Shown piece by piece: positions 1-11,949 of a stretch of DNA of 64,000 bases (position 1 is its first letter; each line of letters opens with the position of its first letter). Made by a program: the position numbers and the translations under genes. Below the pieces are notes generated by a model. It was given only the letters and a program-made list of their open reading frames with translations, ran no database searches and was not told the origin of the DNA. The DNA is from Nigrospora sphaerica (Eukaryota; Ascomycota; Sordariomycetes; Amphisphaeriales; Apiosporaceae): assembly GCA_018287875.1 (NCBI GenBank), contig JAGVVL010000017.1, forward strand, positions 2,046,001-2,110,000, given 5' to 3'.

Positions 1-2734
1 GGGGTAAACTGCTTGCAAGCTATTTTAGGTACTTAGCTCTCACCAACTGACGTTCTATTCCTACTTAGTGCTGGATCCTACCGCACCCGGGCGAACGGCG
101 TGCGCTGCTGCCGAATAACTACACCTCGGCCCAGACCTCCTCACTTCCGTGGACGCCGTGGGTGTTTTCGGAACGCGCTCGAGGGGCAGCGAAGGGAGGA
201 GGCACTAGTACTGTTAGCAGTCCAACTAAGCAAGTATGTACCCATTTGCACAAGCGTTCCTGGGCCCCCTCCGTAGATGAGAGACCATTGGATATGCCGC
301 CAGCCAACACAGCCTCCCTTGCCCGCTGAGCCGACGGAAGTGGCCGCCGTGCTGGGCCAACCAACCCGGACGGCGTATCGATAGAAGCCCAGCTGTCGCA
401 TGACGTACCGAAGACTGGAATGTGAAGTACTTTAGGCCGTATCCACGGATGAGCAACCCCCCCAACACGCCCTACCCCGCATTGGCAGGTTGATGAGGGG
501 GGCCATGGAGACTGGATGGAGACAAATGAGTGGGTGGATGGGGAGGCAGGGGAGGGCTAAATCTGGGGAAGCGGCACGCGAGTTCACCCGTCTGCCTCTC
601 CGCTGCCGGCGGCGCAAGCGGAGAGGAGAGCCCTCGACAGCTCTGTTCCGATGGAATTCCACCTGCGGGCAGACAGTCGTCTAGAAGGGCCGTGTCGGGC
701 GGTGCAACGTGGGACGACAACCCAGCTGTCAAGCCGTGAGAAGCAGCAGGACTCAGGAACGGGCGAAGCCAAACTGGCGGTTTGCGACGCTGAAGCCGCG
801 CTTGTTGACGCAGCACAGCAGCACCGGTTCTTGGCGGACGAGAAAGAGAAGGGGCGCCTTGCCGACCGGATGCTGGCGGCAGTTTAACATGGTTCCCAAT
901 GGGAAGACTCCAGGGCTCGCGATGTGGATGGGTAGTGGATCCCTCCATGCCTCGTTAGTGGGGCGGAGCCCTGCCGGTGGTCCATGGATCGATTGGACCC
1001 AGGTGAAACAGCCCGTGCCAGTAATACCCGTACAGATGCAGCGGCAAAAACCAGCAGCAATCGATGCGCGTCTCGGCGTCGCATAGAGAGGTAAAGTATG
1101 TAGAAGTAGACGGGACAGGTGCTTGTCCAAATGCTCCGGCGCTGACTGATCTTCCCCCCCCACGTCCGACCGACCGCTTAGTAGAGGGTTACCCGGACAT
1201 GGGGGAGGAATATAGAGAGAGTGGGGGAGGAGACAGAGAGAGACGGGGAAAGGGAAAGAGCATAGGCCCGGGCCAACACGGCTTCTGGCCGCAAGGAGCT
1301 GGTATCAAACGGCGCGGACTCGGCGAACATGGGCACATAAGTACAGATACACATACACATACACCACACAGCTGGCGTGTTGTTGATGGTGTGGTCGTCC
1401 AAGATGCGCTGTCGTTGGTCAACGACGCCATCCCCGCACCCTGGGTCGGCATGGATGGCACCACCGCAACCCTCCATCCATCTCTCCCTCTCTCCTCTTT
1501 TGCCCTCTCCGTATGTCCGTCCAGTGTCCGGTGACACCAGGCGCCCCCAAGGGGAGGAGAGAGCATCCATGGCCCGCGCCGTCCGGCTTGGGCATGGGCG
1601 CGGGAGGGGAGGAGCGAGGAGAAACAGAGATGGGGGGGATTTAACATGCCGATCGCGCCTCCCATGGTTCAACTCTATTTGTAAACCCAAGGGACATCAT
1701 CCCAACTTCCTCGACTGCTCCTACAAAAAAGCGCGAGGTCTTCCGCCTGCTGGTCCGTCTGCTCCTCCCAAAGCATACGTCCCCTACCTGATACGTCCTG
1801 TAACTGTCGGTCGTACGCCTGCGCACACACGTACGCACGCGCGCGCATACGCAGCTTCAACTCCCTTTTCTTCACCTCCCGGCCTGGTCTCGTTGCTTGC
1901 TTGCCTCTCGCCCACCCCTCGTCGACCGATAGGTCTTTACCTAAATACTTACCCACTTCTACGTTTCCGGCGTCGGACGTCCTGTCCTGCGTGTGTCTAC
2001 TCTCCCGTAATGTAAGTCGGCAACTCTCCTACTGCATCTTATCATCCCGCGGATGGCCCGCGGAATTGAGTTGTGGCATGGCCGCGCCATGGTCTCGATG
2101 GGGGGGCCCCGATAGGAAGCCCCTGCTCTTCCCATACCGGCATCCATCCATGCTGCGTCGCTCCATAGCGCGTCCGGCACCGCCCAATTGTTGGATCCGT
2201 GCCACCCAATGGATACCGGCCTTATCTGCCAGGTCCGGCGCGGTCTCGGGTTGTTGAACCAAGGCGCAGTCCTGGGAGCCGACCTCTCGTCTACCTTTCT
2301 GCTTGGAATCGCTGGCGGGCCACACGGGTGCTTCTTTGGCCTAGGGCCCCTCCTGCCGGATCGAGGCAGGGCTGTCAGGAACCCTATTGGACGGGACGTC
2401 CAATCCACCCTTCAGCTCCGATTACGCCCGCTGCCCAGCGCCTTCCGCTCAACGTCTGACTGCTCACCTCGGTCGTGAAGGACCGTTCGGAAGTCAGATG
2501 TCGGACTGAGCCAATGGCGCCATTATGGCAACCCAACAATATCGGCTCGAGCTTGATAGGCGCCGCCGCTGGCCCCCTAGCCGCGGCCGTCTATTGATAT
2601 TAAAGCCCGCGGATGTACGGCCTTGTCCCGTCGCTAACAAGTGATTCTGTATCCTCCAGTCCTCGCCCTTCTAAGAGCTACTCGCCCAGCTATCCGCCTT
2701 GGTCCGGCCTTTTCTTGTCTTCCACCTCGCCATC
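1..2734. other. Intergenic region, no supported gene
   Basis: No reading frame here shows domain motifs, plausible splice structure or a recognisable protein; the open frames overlap on both strands and are low-complexity. A short (ACACAT)n-like tract lies near 1341-1367 and polypyrimidine stretches occur around 1480-1520 and 1730-1990. The last 100-200 bases before 2735 are C/T-rich and probably hold the promoter and leader of the carrier gene. An unrecognised lineage-specific gene cannot be excluded. Confidence 0.6.
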
Positions 2735-3721
2735 ATGAGCAACTCAATTAAGCAGGCTGCCGAATCGGCCCGTTCCAAGATGAGCAAGCCGAGCGAAAGC
2801 GTTGCCGCCGTGAGGAGCGACTTCCTTCACACGCCCATAATGCAGGCCGCCTTGCCCTTCATCAACGGCGGCGCCTCGGGAATGGTCGCTACCTCGGTGA
2901 TCCAGCCCATCGACATGATCAAGGTTCGCCTCCAGCTCGCCGGAGAGGGTGTCGCCACCGGCCCCAAACCCACCCCCATCTCTGTGACCAGGGAGATCTT
3001 GGCTCAGGGCAAGGTCCTCGACCTGTACACGGGTCTGTCGGCTGGTCTCCTCCGCCAGGCCGTGTACACGACGGCTCGACTGGGTTTCTTTGACACCTTC
3101 ATGAAGAGCTTGGCGAAGAGGGCGGAAGAGAAAGGCACCCAAGTCGGATTCAGCGAGCGAGCCGGCGCCGGCCTGGCCGCGGGCGGCATTGCTGCCTTTG
3201 TCGGAAACCCCGCGGACCTGGCGCTGGTGCGGATGCAGTCGGATGGTCTCAAGCCTCTTGCCGAGCGCAAGAACTACAAGTCGGTCGTCGACGCCCTGTC
3301 GCACATTGTCCGCTCCGAGGGCGTGAGGGCGTTGTGGGCCGGCGCCACGCCGACGGTTGTGCGGGCCATGTCCCTCAACCTGGGCCAGCTCGCCTGCTTC
3401 TCCGAGGCCAAGCAGCAGCTCAAGACGCACACCAACTGGTCGGCACGCACACAGACCCTGACGGCCAGCGCCATCGCCGGTTTCTTCGCCTCTTTCCTCA
3501 GCCTGCCTTTTGACTTTGTCAAGACGCGCCTGCAGAAGCAGCAGAAGGGTCCCGACGGCCAGGTTCCATACAAGGGCATGGTGGACTGTTTCAAGAAGGT
3601 GGCTGCGCAGGAGGGCATGCTCCGTTTCTACCGCGGCTTCGGAACCTACTACGTGCGCATCGCGCCCCACGCCATGGTGACGCTCATCGTGGTCGACTAC
3701 CTTGGCTGGCTTACCAAGTAG
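2735..3721 (+). CDS. Mitochondrial 2-oxoglutarate/malate-type carrier (SLC25A11-like)
   Basis: Intronless, 328 aa. Mitochondrial carrier family protein predicted to exchange 2-oxoglutarate for malate or other dicarboxylates across the inner membrane. Three carrier repeats are visible, with the signatures QPIDMIKVRLQ in repeat 1, NPADLALVRMQ in repeat 2 and LPFDFVKTRLQ in repeat 3 (P-x-D/E-x-x-K/R pattern). The segment LYTGLSAGLLRQAVYTTARLG closely matches the oxoglutarate carrier subgroup, which sets it apart from the citrate and succinate carriers. The frame is open upstream, but the ATG at 2735 gives the normal carrier length and avoids 12 atypical residues. The final helix ends YLGWLTK. 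Substrate is inferred from subgroup similarity. Confidence 0.93.
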   Translation: MSNSIKQAAESARSKMSKPSESVAAVRSDFLHTPIMQAALPFINGGASGMVATSVIQPIDMIKVRLQLAGEGVATGPKPTPISVTREILAQGKVLDLYTGLSAGLLRQAVYTTARLGFFDTFMKSLAKRAEEKGTQVGFSERAGAGLAAGGIAAFVGNPADLALVRMQSDGLKPLAERKNYKSVVDALSHIVRSEGVRALWAGATPTVVRAMSLNLGQLACFSEAKQQLKTHTNWSARTQTLTASAIAGFFASFLSLPFDFVKTRLQKQQKGPDGQVPYKGMVDCFKKVAAQEGMLRFYRGFGTYYVRIAPHAMVTLIVVDYLGWLTK

Positions 3722-4228
3722 ACTCGAGTCCCCCCGCAGACCGGCGAGACCGGTGGGATCGGCGTCGGGCGGAGCGTGCGGAATCTTGACGAATTTCCTT
3801 TGTTCATTATGGCGTTGGCGGTGCTGTTATTCGATACAGGGGTCGATGGTCGTCGATACCATGGGTACTTACTACCTGGGGACCCGGTGGACAGAGAGTA
3901 TGGTAATCACGGGCTTGGCAGAACGTACAGTAACATTGCGGATTTTTAGCACGACAGAGAAACAAGCTCTTGGTATTGCCATCACGCTCTTCCTAGACGA
4001 ATAGATTTGATACATTCCCGCAGTACGCGTAACCCTGAGACGGAAATCAGTACTAAAACAATCATATTTTAGGCGCCACGAGCACCAACTGCTCCGGCAA
4101 AAGCCGAGTTGGGGCCGGTGTACACCAGTGTGGTGCCAGATGGAACGAGTTGCGAATGTGACCTCACAGCTGGCTGCACGGGACGGTTCATGATGCAATT
4201 TGTCTACCGTAGTTTTGCTCTCCTCACC
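3722..4228. other. Convergent intergenic spacer
   Basis: Spacer of about 500 bp between the 3' ends of the carrier gene (+) and the methyltransferase-like gene (-). It is expected to hold both 3' UTRs and polyadenylation sites. No coding signal or repeat is seen. Confidence 0.7.
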
Positions 4229-5501
4229 TCAATTCCGCCCCGCCTGCTTCTTGGTGCAGATGATCCAGTGGAGGTAGCCCGTGGGCCAGAGGAAGCGCTC
4301 GCGGCCGCTCTCGAGCACCCAGCCGCTGGTGTCGGCGCCGCAGGTACGCAGCAGCACCTCGACCTCGTCGGGGGTGCGTGTGCGCAGGGACGAGATGAGG
4401 CCGTCGAAGACGAGGACGAAGGGGACGACAGGCACAACGTAGACCCAGAAGAGGCGCTGGGGGGCCCACCAGTAGAGGAAGGGGGCGACGAGCAGGATGA
4501 AGGCGCCAAAGAGGAAGCAGGTGACGAAACTGGCGAGGGAGCGGTCCTGCAGCTCGAAGATGCCGAAGCCCTCGCTCGTGGCCACCGTGTTGCGCAGGAT
4601 GGCGCGCGCCAGCTCGTCGTCGAAGTGGTGGAAGGCCAGGTTGAAGAGGCGGAACACGCCGCGGCCACCGCGGCCGCCGGCGCCGTACCGCCGCATCAGG
4701 TCCGCCGGCGCATTGGCCGCGTCGACCGGCGACGCCTCGTAGTGCAGGTGCGGCGACTTCTTGGCGGCGGCGGCCCAGGCCTCGGGGTGTGGGTGCAAGT
4801 CCGTCATGACGAAGTCGACGGCGGTGGGGGTACTACCGGTGGTGGTCGCGGTAGTGGCGGTGGCGGCGGTGGAGGCCGACTTTGGCTTCTTGTGCTTCTT
4901 GTTCCCCTTGGCCTTCGACTTCTTCTCGTCGCGGTCCGGGCGCGCCACGGCGGCGTAGCTCGGGGCGTCGTCATCGTCGGCGGCGGCGGTGCGAGAGGGC
5001 GCGTCCGACGAGCCCAGGGAAGCGTTGAGGGCGCGCTCGATCGAGGGCGTCGGCCCGCCGGCGCCCGAGCAGAAGTCGACGTACGTGTAGCGGCCGACGG
5101 CGCGGCCGAGCACGCGCTGCAGCGTCCGGGCCACGAGCGTCGCCGGGCTGCAGGCCTGCAGCGGCGGCAGGCTCGTCGTCCACGCGTGCGTCAGGCCGTC
5201 TTGCACGCGCGCGCGGAGCCACGGCGGGAACCTGAAGCGCGGTGGCAGGAACACCCGTGTCAGACACGGAAAACTAGACGACGGGTGGCCGGGGCGAGGA
5301 GAGATAAAGAGAGAGGGGGGGAGGGCGGGATGCCACGACCCCGGGTAGCCAATTGAAGCCAGCCGATGTCCTCCCGCATCCTCGGTGGCACAGGGGAAAC
5401 AGCAGGATCGGGGGGAGGGTCGTCACTCACCATGGTTGGTCGTCAATCTCGAACAGGTGCATGCGCGGGATCCAGGGCGCGCTGGAGGCGGAGGAGGCCA
5501 T
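4229..5501 (-). CDS. Class I methyltransferase-like protein with C-terminal membrane segments
   Basis: Two exons on the minus strand: 5501-5431 and 5231-4229, with the intron flanked by GTGAGT and CTTCAG. The junction restores a continuous QPW-FPPWLRARVQDGL segment. The first exon starts MASSASSAPWIPRMHLFEIDD; the product is about 357 aa. A Rossmann-type SAM-binding motif (YTYVDFCSGAGGPTPSIE) follows. A Lys/Ala/Thr-rich linker comes next, then VDFVMTDLHPH (motif III-like), a LFNLAFHHFDD motif and a hydrophobic hairpin (FVTCFLFGAFILLVAPFLYW plus a second segment) near the C-terminus. This resembles a conserved fungal family of uncharacterised membrane-anchored methyltransferases; the substrate is unknown. 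It is divergent from the P450, with about 1 kb between starts. Confidence 0.85.
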
Positions 5502-6538
5502 ATTGTCGCGGGTCGTGCCGGCTCTCGAGGAGAGGGCGGCGGGAAGACGGTTGCAGAAGGCGGCAAATGGAGGGGGGCAGAGCGAGAAAGGATGTAAGGA
5601 TGAAGGTTTGTTCGATCAGACTCCTCTCGATGGTTTTTCTTCGTCAATTCTCACCCGCGAGGTCGAAGGAAACCACGCCCGTGTGTCCTTTCTGCTGCTG
5701 TTCTGCCCGCCGTTGCTTTCTTCCCGTGCAGCAAAACGTCACTACTACGCCCAAGCTCCTTCTTCCCTACCCCTGGAGCTCGCCTGCCAAAAACGAGCAA
5801 GCCGGGATAAGCTCACTAAGAACGGGAGTGATTCGTCCGGTAGGATCCCCTGGTTTAGCGGCCCCGAGTGCCAAAAAGTGGGTGTGGCACGGGTTTGCAC
5901 AGGCTCGCGGGAATGGATCTGTTGTTCATGGATCCATGTGTTTTCCCCGTGCGTGCTCTGGTACGTGTCTAGTAACGGTAACATTTACGTCGGGCCGCAT
6001 CGTCTCCCCAAACACGCCAACCCCACCGGCTCATCACGCGCGCAACCCCGTTACTCATACCAGAGTTGATCTTGACTCAGCCTGCGAGTTTGTGCCGGAA
6101 GCTTGGATAGCTTCGTCGGCCATGGTTTGAACGGGAGGAGGCTGTTACCCCCGCGCGCCGCGTGTCTGTTTGCGAGAGAGAAAGCCAGAGACAGAGGAAC
6201 AGAGAGGAGAGGAGGAGGAGTGCGTGTGTGTGTATGTGCGCGTGTTTGTGTGAGGAATTGTGGGTGAGAGAAAACGGGGAAGGAGAAGGACAGGTCGAGG
6301 GCAAAACGAGTCTGTAGCCACCCTGCCGTCCGTCTCGGTCCACGGAACACCGACGAGAAAGAGAGGCAACGCCGTCGTTCCTCAGTATCTCCCAAAGACG
6401 CCTCGCATCCGCCCTGGGCATCTTCGGCCGCCGGCCGCCTGCAGGCGAATAGTCAAAAGTCATCACTTTCGGTGTTTGCTACAGCTTTGCCTCGAACCCC
6501 CCACGCCTCCTATACCCCAGGGACGCCCATCCACTATC
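5502..6538. promoter_or_regulatory. Shared intergenic region between divergent methyltransferase-like and P450 genes
   Basis: About 1 kb separates the divergent start codons at 5501 (-) and 6539 (+), so both promoters must lie here. A GT-rich microsatellite-like tract (GTGTGTGTGTATGTGCGCGTG type) lies near 6221-6253. No supported coding sequence is seen; open frames near 5353-6130 lack protein features. Confidence 0.6.
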
Positions 6539-8089
6539 ATGGGCCTCCTCCAAGGCCCCGGCCTCGTCATCGTGAGCCTGCTGGCCGCTCTCCTCGGCTA
6601 TCACTTCCTCCTGCGGACGCCCGCGCTGCGCAGGCACGGGGTCCCGCTGCCGAGGCCGCCCAACACGCTGCCCCTGGTCGGCAACGGCATCCTCTTCCTG
6701 CAGGCGCGGCAGAAGCTGTTCGCGTGGTTCGTCAAGTGCGAGCGCCGATTCGGCTACGAGACGTTCCAGATCAGCGTGCCGAGCCTGCCGCCGGGCGTCG
6801 TCATCAACGACCCGCGCAACCTCGAGTACGTCTTCAAGCACGAGGGCGTCTTCGCCAAGGGCGCCTTCGTCAAGCAGCGCTCGTGGGACCTCTTCGGCCA
6901 CGGCATCATCAACGTCGACGGCGAACTCTGGCGCGCCCAGCGCAAGGCCGGCCTCGCCTTCCTCAACGCCGCCAACCTGCGCGTGCTGACCGACATCGCG
7001 CTGCCGCAGTACCTGGCCCGCGCCGTCGCCCGCCTCGCCGACAAGAGCGCCGAGGGCGCCGTCGTCGACCTGCAGGCCCTCTTCCACGACCTCACCAGCC
7101 AGCTCATGGGCAAGATGGCCTACAACATGGAGATGCGTGCCGACGACGAGTTCACCACCGCCTTCGACTACGCCTCGGGCGTCACGGCCGAGCGGTTCCA
7201 GAACCCGCTCTGGTTCGTGACGGAAATCTTCACCGGCGCCCGCTTCCGCAAGTCCCTGGCCATTGTGAAGTCGTTCGGCGAGAGGATCGTGCAGAGCGCT
7301 GTGGATGACCAGACCAAGGCGGGCGGCGGCGGCAGCGGCAGCGGCCCGTCAGAGAGCCGGATGGACGAGGTTTCGGGCTCGCTGATCCAATCCTTTCTCA
7401 ACACCATTGACGACAAGAACATCGTGGCCGAGGCGGCTCTGAACTACCTCTCGGCCGGCCGGGACACGGTTGCGCAGGCGCTGACGTGGACCATGATGCT
7501 GCTGATGCACAGCCGGCCGGCGACGGACCGAGCGTGCAAGGAAGTCGAGGACCTCGTGCGGAGCCTCGAGGCCCAAGGCGACGGCCGGCCATCGGGCTCC
7601 ATCGCCTTCACGCCAGCGGCGCTGCCCTACACCATGGCCGTCTTCTACGAGGCGCTACGGCTGTACCCGCCGGTGCCCATCGAGATCAAGCAGTGCGAAA
7701 CGGCGACGACGCTGCCGGACGGCACGTTCCTGCCGGCGCGGTCGGTGGTGCTCTGGTGCGCGTGGGCCATGAACCGGTCGCAGGTGACGTGGGGCGACGA
7801 CGCCGACACGTTCCGGCCGGAGCGCTGGCTCGCCGACGGCCGGCTCGCCGCCAAGAGCGCCGCCGAGTTCCCCGTCTTCAACGGCGGGCAGCGCACCTGC
7901 CTCGGCAAGCGCATGGCCGAGCTGCTGGCCGTCCAGGTCCTCGCCACCCTGCTGCTACGCTTCCGCTTCATGCCCGCCTACGGCTCCCCGCGCGCCAGCA
8001 GGAGCAGCCTGACCCTGCCCATGGACGGCGGCCTACCCTGCTACGTCAAGGCCCGCGGCGAGGCGGCGGCAGGACAAGAGGCGCCGTAG
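6539..8089 (+). CDS. Cytochrome P450 monooxygenase (CYP52/CYP86-like clan)
   Basis: Intronless, 516 aa, typical microsomal P450 length. The N-terminus has a single membrane anchor (about residues 5-25) followed by the proline-rich hinge PLPRPPNTLPLVGNG. The oxygen-binding I-helix motif AGRDT is at residues 306-310, the ExxR motif (E371-R374, in FYEALRLYPP) is present, and the heme-binding loop FNGGQRTCLG has Cys454. AGRDT and the C-terminal pattern are those of the fatty-acid/alkane hydroxylase clan, so omega-oxidation of lipids is a reasonable guess, but the substrate is not determined. ATG 6539 is chosen because it directly precedes the anchor. All catalytic residues are intact. Confidence 0.93.
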   Translation: MGLLQGPGLVIVSLLAALLGYHFLLRTPALRRHGVPLPRPPNTLPLVGNGILFLQARQKLFAWFVKCERRFGYETFQISVPSLPPGVVINDPRNLEYVFKHEGVFAKGAFVKQRSWDLFGHGIINVDGELWRAQRKAGLAFLNAANLRVLTDIALPQYLARAVARLADKSAEGAVVDLQALFHDLTSQLMGKMAYNMEMRADDEFTTAFDYASGVTAERFQNPLWFVTEIFTGARFRKSLAIVKSFGERIVQSAVDDQTKAGGGGSGSGPSESRMDEVSGSLIQSFLNTIDDKNIVAEAALNYLSAGRDTVAQALTWTMMLLMHSRPATDRACKEVEDLVRSLEAQGDGRPSGSIAFTPAALPYTMAVFYEALRLYPPVPIEIKQCETATTLPDGTFLPARSVVLWCAWAMNRSQVTWGDDADTFRPERWLADGRLAAKSAAEFPVFNGGQRTCLGKRMAELLAVQVLATLLLRFRFMPAYGSPRASRSSLTLPMDGGLPCYVKARGEAAAGQEAP

Positions 8090-8268
8090 TAGCAAAAAAG
8101 CACACGCCGCGAAAAGAAAACGTAAAAGGAAGAAGCCGGAACGGACTCCCAGCCCCTCATAGTCAGTATATACTCTTGTACAAACATGCGTGCTTGGCTC
8201 TTGACCCAAACGTCTTCTTTCGTCTCCGGAACCGTGAACCACCATCGTTACGAAAGTGTGTTCCTATG

Positions 8269-8979
8269 TCACGGCGCGACGTCCCAGCCGGCCCCCAGGA
8301 AGGCGGCGACGTCGTCGGCCCGCTCGAAGCGCGCCGCGCGCTCCCGCCCGTACAGCGTAACGAAGCGGCGCGTTTGCTCGTGCGGCATCGGCATCGGGAC
8401 GGCGTCCTTGAAGCGGAACTTGGCGTCGTTTTGCGTGTCTGCGGGTTGGGGCGTCAGCGGGGGCGCCCCCAAAGGGGGAAAAGACGGGGAGGAGGCGACG
8501 GGCGAACGTACTCAGGCCGAGGGAAACCTCCTGGAAAACCCACCACTGTGCTTCTAGGATGGATACGCGTCTTCCTGCAGGGCCCTTCTCCGCCTCCTTC
8601 ACCTTCTCCGTCACGCGGAAGGCGGCGTTGCGGGCCGATTGGTCCAAGTCGGCATCATCACTCGCGTTGATCTTTACGACGTCCCACCAAGCGGAGAAGT
8701 CCGGCTCGGGGGGTAGGCCCGAGCCCGGGTGACCTCGGGCCTCTCCGATAAGTTCTTCGACGTCCGCATTTGCTGCTCGTGGGTGGAACCGGGGGGACGA
8801 TGAGCTCGGTGGCTTTCAGGGTCCTGTTCTTGTCAGGCGAGCGTAATACAAGCCAAGGGGGAGGCGATCGGAGAAAGCGGGAAACAGTAACGAAGGGAGA
8901 GTAGGCGAAGGAAGGGGTTCCGTCCGCCGTTCAAGAGCGCGGTGGGTAGGGGTTGAGCACAGGTGTTTGAAGAACTCAT
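8269..8979 (-). CDS. Small hypothetical protein, three predicted exons
   Basis: Predicted exons 8979-8850, 8772-8512 and 8438-8269. Splice signals are GTATTA...AGCAG and GTACGT...CGCAG, and all phases fit, giving about 186 aa. The last two exons are well supported by their junction (QEVSLGL-N-TQNDAKFRF) and by a hydrophilic, Trp-rich sequence (SAWWDVVKINASDD, EAQWWVFQEVSL). The first exon is less certain; its product is Arg/Leu/Ser-rich with few acids, compatible with an organellar presequence. No family is recognised. The gene is convergent with the P450, with a spacer of about 180 bp. Confidence 0.55.
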
Positions 8980-10067
8980 GGTACATGAGGCCACAAAACA
9001 CAAGGCGTAGGGAGGCCTGTGGCGATGGGTGTGCCCGAGAGGGAAAATTTTCTGTGCATTAAGGCTCGAACCAATGCAGTCTTCAAAAGGTGGTGGGAGG
9101 AAGTTGTGTAGGGAGAGGATGGGATTTGGTCAAAATTAAGAAATAGAATAGTTAACAAATTCAATTTTTGGTTCCACATGGGGAATCAATTTCGTCCGAG
9201 TATAGGTACAAAGAATTTAATTATTGTACATTGTTGTTCGTCATGGTCGTCGCGCAAACTGCGAGTGGTGTGAAAGTGTCGTGATGATAGGGGCTGCGCA
9301 GAGGGAGACATTGGTGCTGGGGGCCTGCAACTGGTCCTTTCGCAAGCTTATAGTACAATGTAAACTAGACCGCCTGTAAAGATCCCATGTAACAGTATTT
9401 ATTCTCTGTTTTCATCTTTTAAGAGAGGATATGTCCGGCTTGGGCAGTGAGAGGGTACAGGTCCGCCTCTCCTTCTGCTGGCCCTGCGCCCCTATCAGCC
9501 TGCCTGGCATAAGGAAACAATGACACTGAGGCCCTGAAGACAGGATGCACTGTGATTCTACAAAGGGATATCTTCCTAAAGTACAGATATGAGTCGTGAT
9601 GCTCGCAGCTGCTTGGGTGCGTGACTACAACCCGTCATCCTTTGCCAACAACACATACAGTACTTTGTTAAAGAGCATTCAACGACTCGGTTGGCGTCGC
9701 CTTGGTCATTCGAGGCGTTTAAAATTAATGGCAAGTTGTTCATAGTAATGGTCATCCTCAGAGCCCCAGGCTGCAATATGGTCCTCACACCAAAGAAGTA
9801 CTGATGACATCGTCGGCCTTCTCTCCCCTCATTGCCGCGTCGGCAGTACCACTGTTTGCAGCTTCCCAGACGAGAAGAATCCCATACACTTATTGTTCTC
9901 TCCTCCTCCTCCATCCTTCCATTTTCTTGAGTAACAAGTCAGCTTCTTCCATCGCCTGGAGGTGCCGTTTGACGATCCCTTGCCCACATTCCGGGCCCGA
10001 ATCACCACCCCTATTCCATCGCATCACTGCTCATCTGTTTCCCGCCTTTCCTTTTCCATTGCCAGTC
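8980..10067. other. AT-rich intergenic region
   Basis: About 1.1 kb with no supported gene. Local AT-rich stretches (9120-9250, 9380-9420) and scattered stops in all frames. The C/T-rich 9890-10060 portion is likely the leader of the amidoligase-family gene. Confidence 0.6.
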
Positions 10068-11334
10068 ATGTCCAGCACCAATACGGCCACATCCATCTAC
10101 ATCGGAGTCGACGATGGCGACGACAGCGATGGCAGATTGACGTTTGGTGTGGAGATCGAGTTCTTGTGCCCTGTGGTGCCCCAGGGAGGCTACGACGCCC
10201 ATGCATACCAAGATGACCGGCGCGTCGCCCACGAGTACCCCGGACGCGAGGAGGGCGAGCTCGTTCTTTCCGCCCTCCAGCGGATCCCGTCCATTGCTGC
10301 CGAGCCCAGGGGTGGCTCTTCGCACGGTCTTACCTACGATAGCTGGTTGTTCCACTTCGACGATTCCCTGCATCTGGCCCGATCGGACCCCCTTGCCTCC
10401 CGGTACACGACGGACGGTTGCGAGGTCATCTCGGAAGTTCTCTGCGCCGGCGACGCCATCAACAAGGTCAAGATGCGTGCCGTGTGTGCCGCCATTCGCA
10501 GCGAGCGTGTGCTGCTGAACGACACCACCTCGGTCCATGTTCACGTCGGCCGAGGCACCGAGGGCTTCTCGCTACTGACCATTAAGAAGCTCACGTCGCT
10601 TCTTTGGCTCATCGACGGGCCTCTCATGTACATCCAGCATCCCTCTCGCTCGGAGAGCCAGTATTGTCGCAAGATCACTAAGCATTCGCGTCTCGCCTTT
10701 CAGGCTTCGCAGAGGGTTCTGCCGGACGACCTCTCTGAGGTTGGTCTTCTGCAGATGGTCGAGGTAAGTACTGATCCAGATGCCCCGTATTCCCTGCATC
10801 GCTTTGGACTGGCTAGAAGAGATGGCCTATGACTGCTGACCGCCGAGTTTACAGCATCTTCCTCTGGCTTGCCGCAACGCATATGAGATGGAGATGGCCC
10901 GAATCTGGGGGGCCAAGAGCACCGAGGAGCTCCGAAGCCTGACCAAGCTTCAAACCTGCGACTACACGGTTCGCGGATCCGTCACGTACCAGAAGCTTGA
11001 CCCCAGGAAGCTGAACACGGTGGAGTTTCGACAGATGGGCGGAAGCCTCGACCCCAACGTCATCATGTCCTGGGCCGAGCTTTGCGTTGCCATCACGGAC
11101 TTCGCCAGGACCGCCGACGCGCCGTCCTTTCGATTCATGATGGTCGACATGATGGATCTGCACTTGCAGCCTCTCGATTGCGCAGTCGAGCTGATGCGTA
11201 GACTGGGCCTCAGCAAAGCCGCTATGGACTATTACGTGGCCAAGAACAAGGACTATTACGAAGACGGAAACTGGACGTACTTCGAGGGACAGGAGAATGG
11301 CGGATTTGTCCCTCCCCTGCCCGACAGCTCTTAG
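10068..11334 (+). CDS. Amidoligase-family protein
   Basis: Two exons: 10068-10763 and 10855-11334. The intron has GTAAGT and TTTACAG, and the product is 391 aa. It belongs by pattern to the ATP-grasp/COOH-NH2 ligase-like amidoligase family (Pfam Amidoligase_2). The diagnostic FGVEIEF motif sits at about residues 26-32 and the TSVHVHVG motif (His157, His159) lies mid-protein. Further family features are ESQYCRK, KLNTVEFRQMGGSLDP and the conserved acid-rich N-terminal half. The biochemical role of the fungal members is unknown; formation of an amide or peptide bond is inferred from the family. The upstream frame is open to 9804, but the first exon-like Met in good context is at 10068, just before the conserved domain. 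Confidence 0.88.
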
Positions 11335-11949
11335 GAGCGCTGCGTATGGGAGGCCAGGAAAGATTAACATGACCCCGAATGTGGGAGGTCGCCCCGATCT
11401 CCTTGGATTCTTCCTAGGGAAATGGCGGCGGATTGTGATGGGGATGAGTTCTAACTCCGCCCCCGGCGAGCTTCTATGCTGGTCGAGTATCTTGGCCGCC
11501 GCCTGGTTCCTTGTCCTGGGCTAAGTTGATGGCGGAAGGACGTTGCATACAAGCCCGATTCGGAGTCTGCAGAGTACTTCAGTGACAATCCATTCTTCCC
11601 ACCTCTCTTCCAAGGGCTACGTGCTTTTGTAACCTTGTCTTGGCATCCCCTTGCGCCGTGGTATGACTTGTGGGACATGGCCGGAGTGTTACAGCCCCTG
11701 AATGGATCATGGTGACCCGTCTGGGCTAGTGTTCTTTCGGATGCGATCCCCTCGCGCGACAACGGTGGTTGTCGGCGAGGCTTGGCAGCTGACGAAGAGT
11801 CAGGCTGCCTTCGGACGTCGAGGCGGCTGTGCCGCGCGCCAATAAAGTATGGTTCACGCCGCCGCTGTTCCAAAAGCGCCGTTGCGGCGTAGGGAGGCCA
11901 TTTAAACCGCCGGGTCTTATCGCAGCTCGCTTGATCGCTCGTGCCGACG
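11335..11949. other. Intergenic region upstream of Clr5 gene
   Basis: About 600 bp between two plus-strand genes; expected 3' UTR and promoter. No coding evidence. Confidence 0.6.

Noticed and set aside
2744..3670. Long open frame antisense to the carrier gene (308 aa)
   Set aside because: Mirror of a GC-rich coding sequence; His/Arg/Gly-rich with no domain, while the sense frame has all carrier motifs.
4109..5356. 415-aa plus-strand frame over the methyltransferase-like gene
   Set aside because: Low-complexity shadow; the minus strand has the SAM-binding motif and a well-fitting intron.
4229..8089. Methyltransferase-like gene plus P450 as a secondary-metabolite cluster
   Set aside because: No synthase, transporter or cluster regulator nearby; the methyltransferase-like family is a general conserved fungal one.
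7486..8670. 394-aa plus-strand frame overlapping the P450 3' half
   Set aside because: Arg/Pro-rich out-of-frame product of the P450 sequence.
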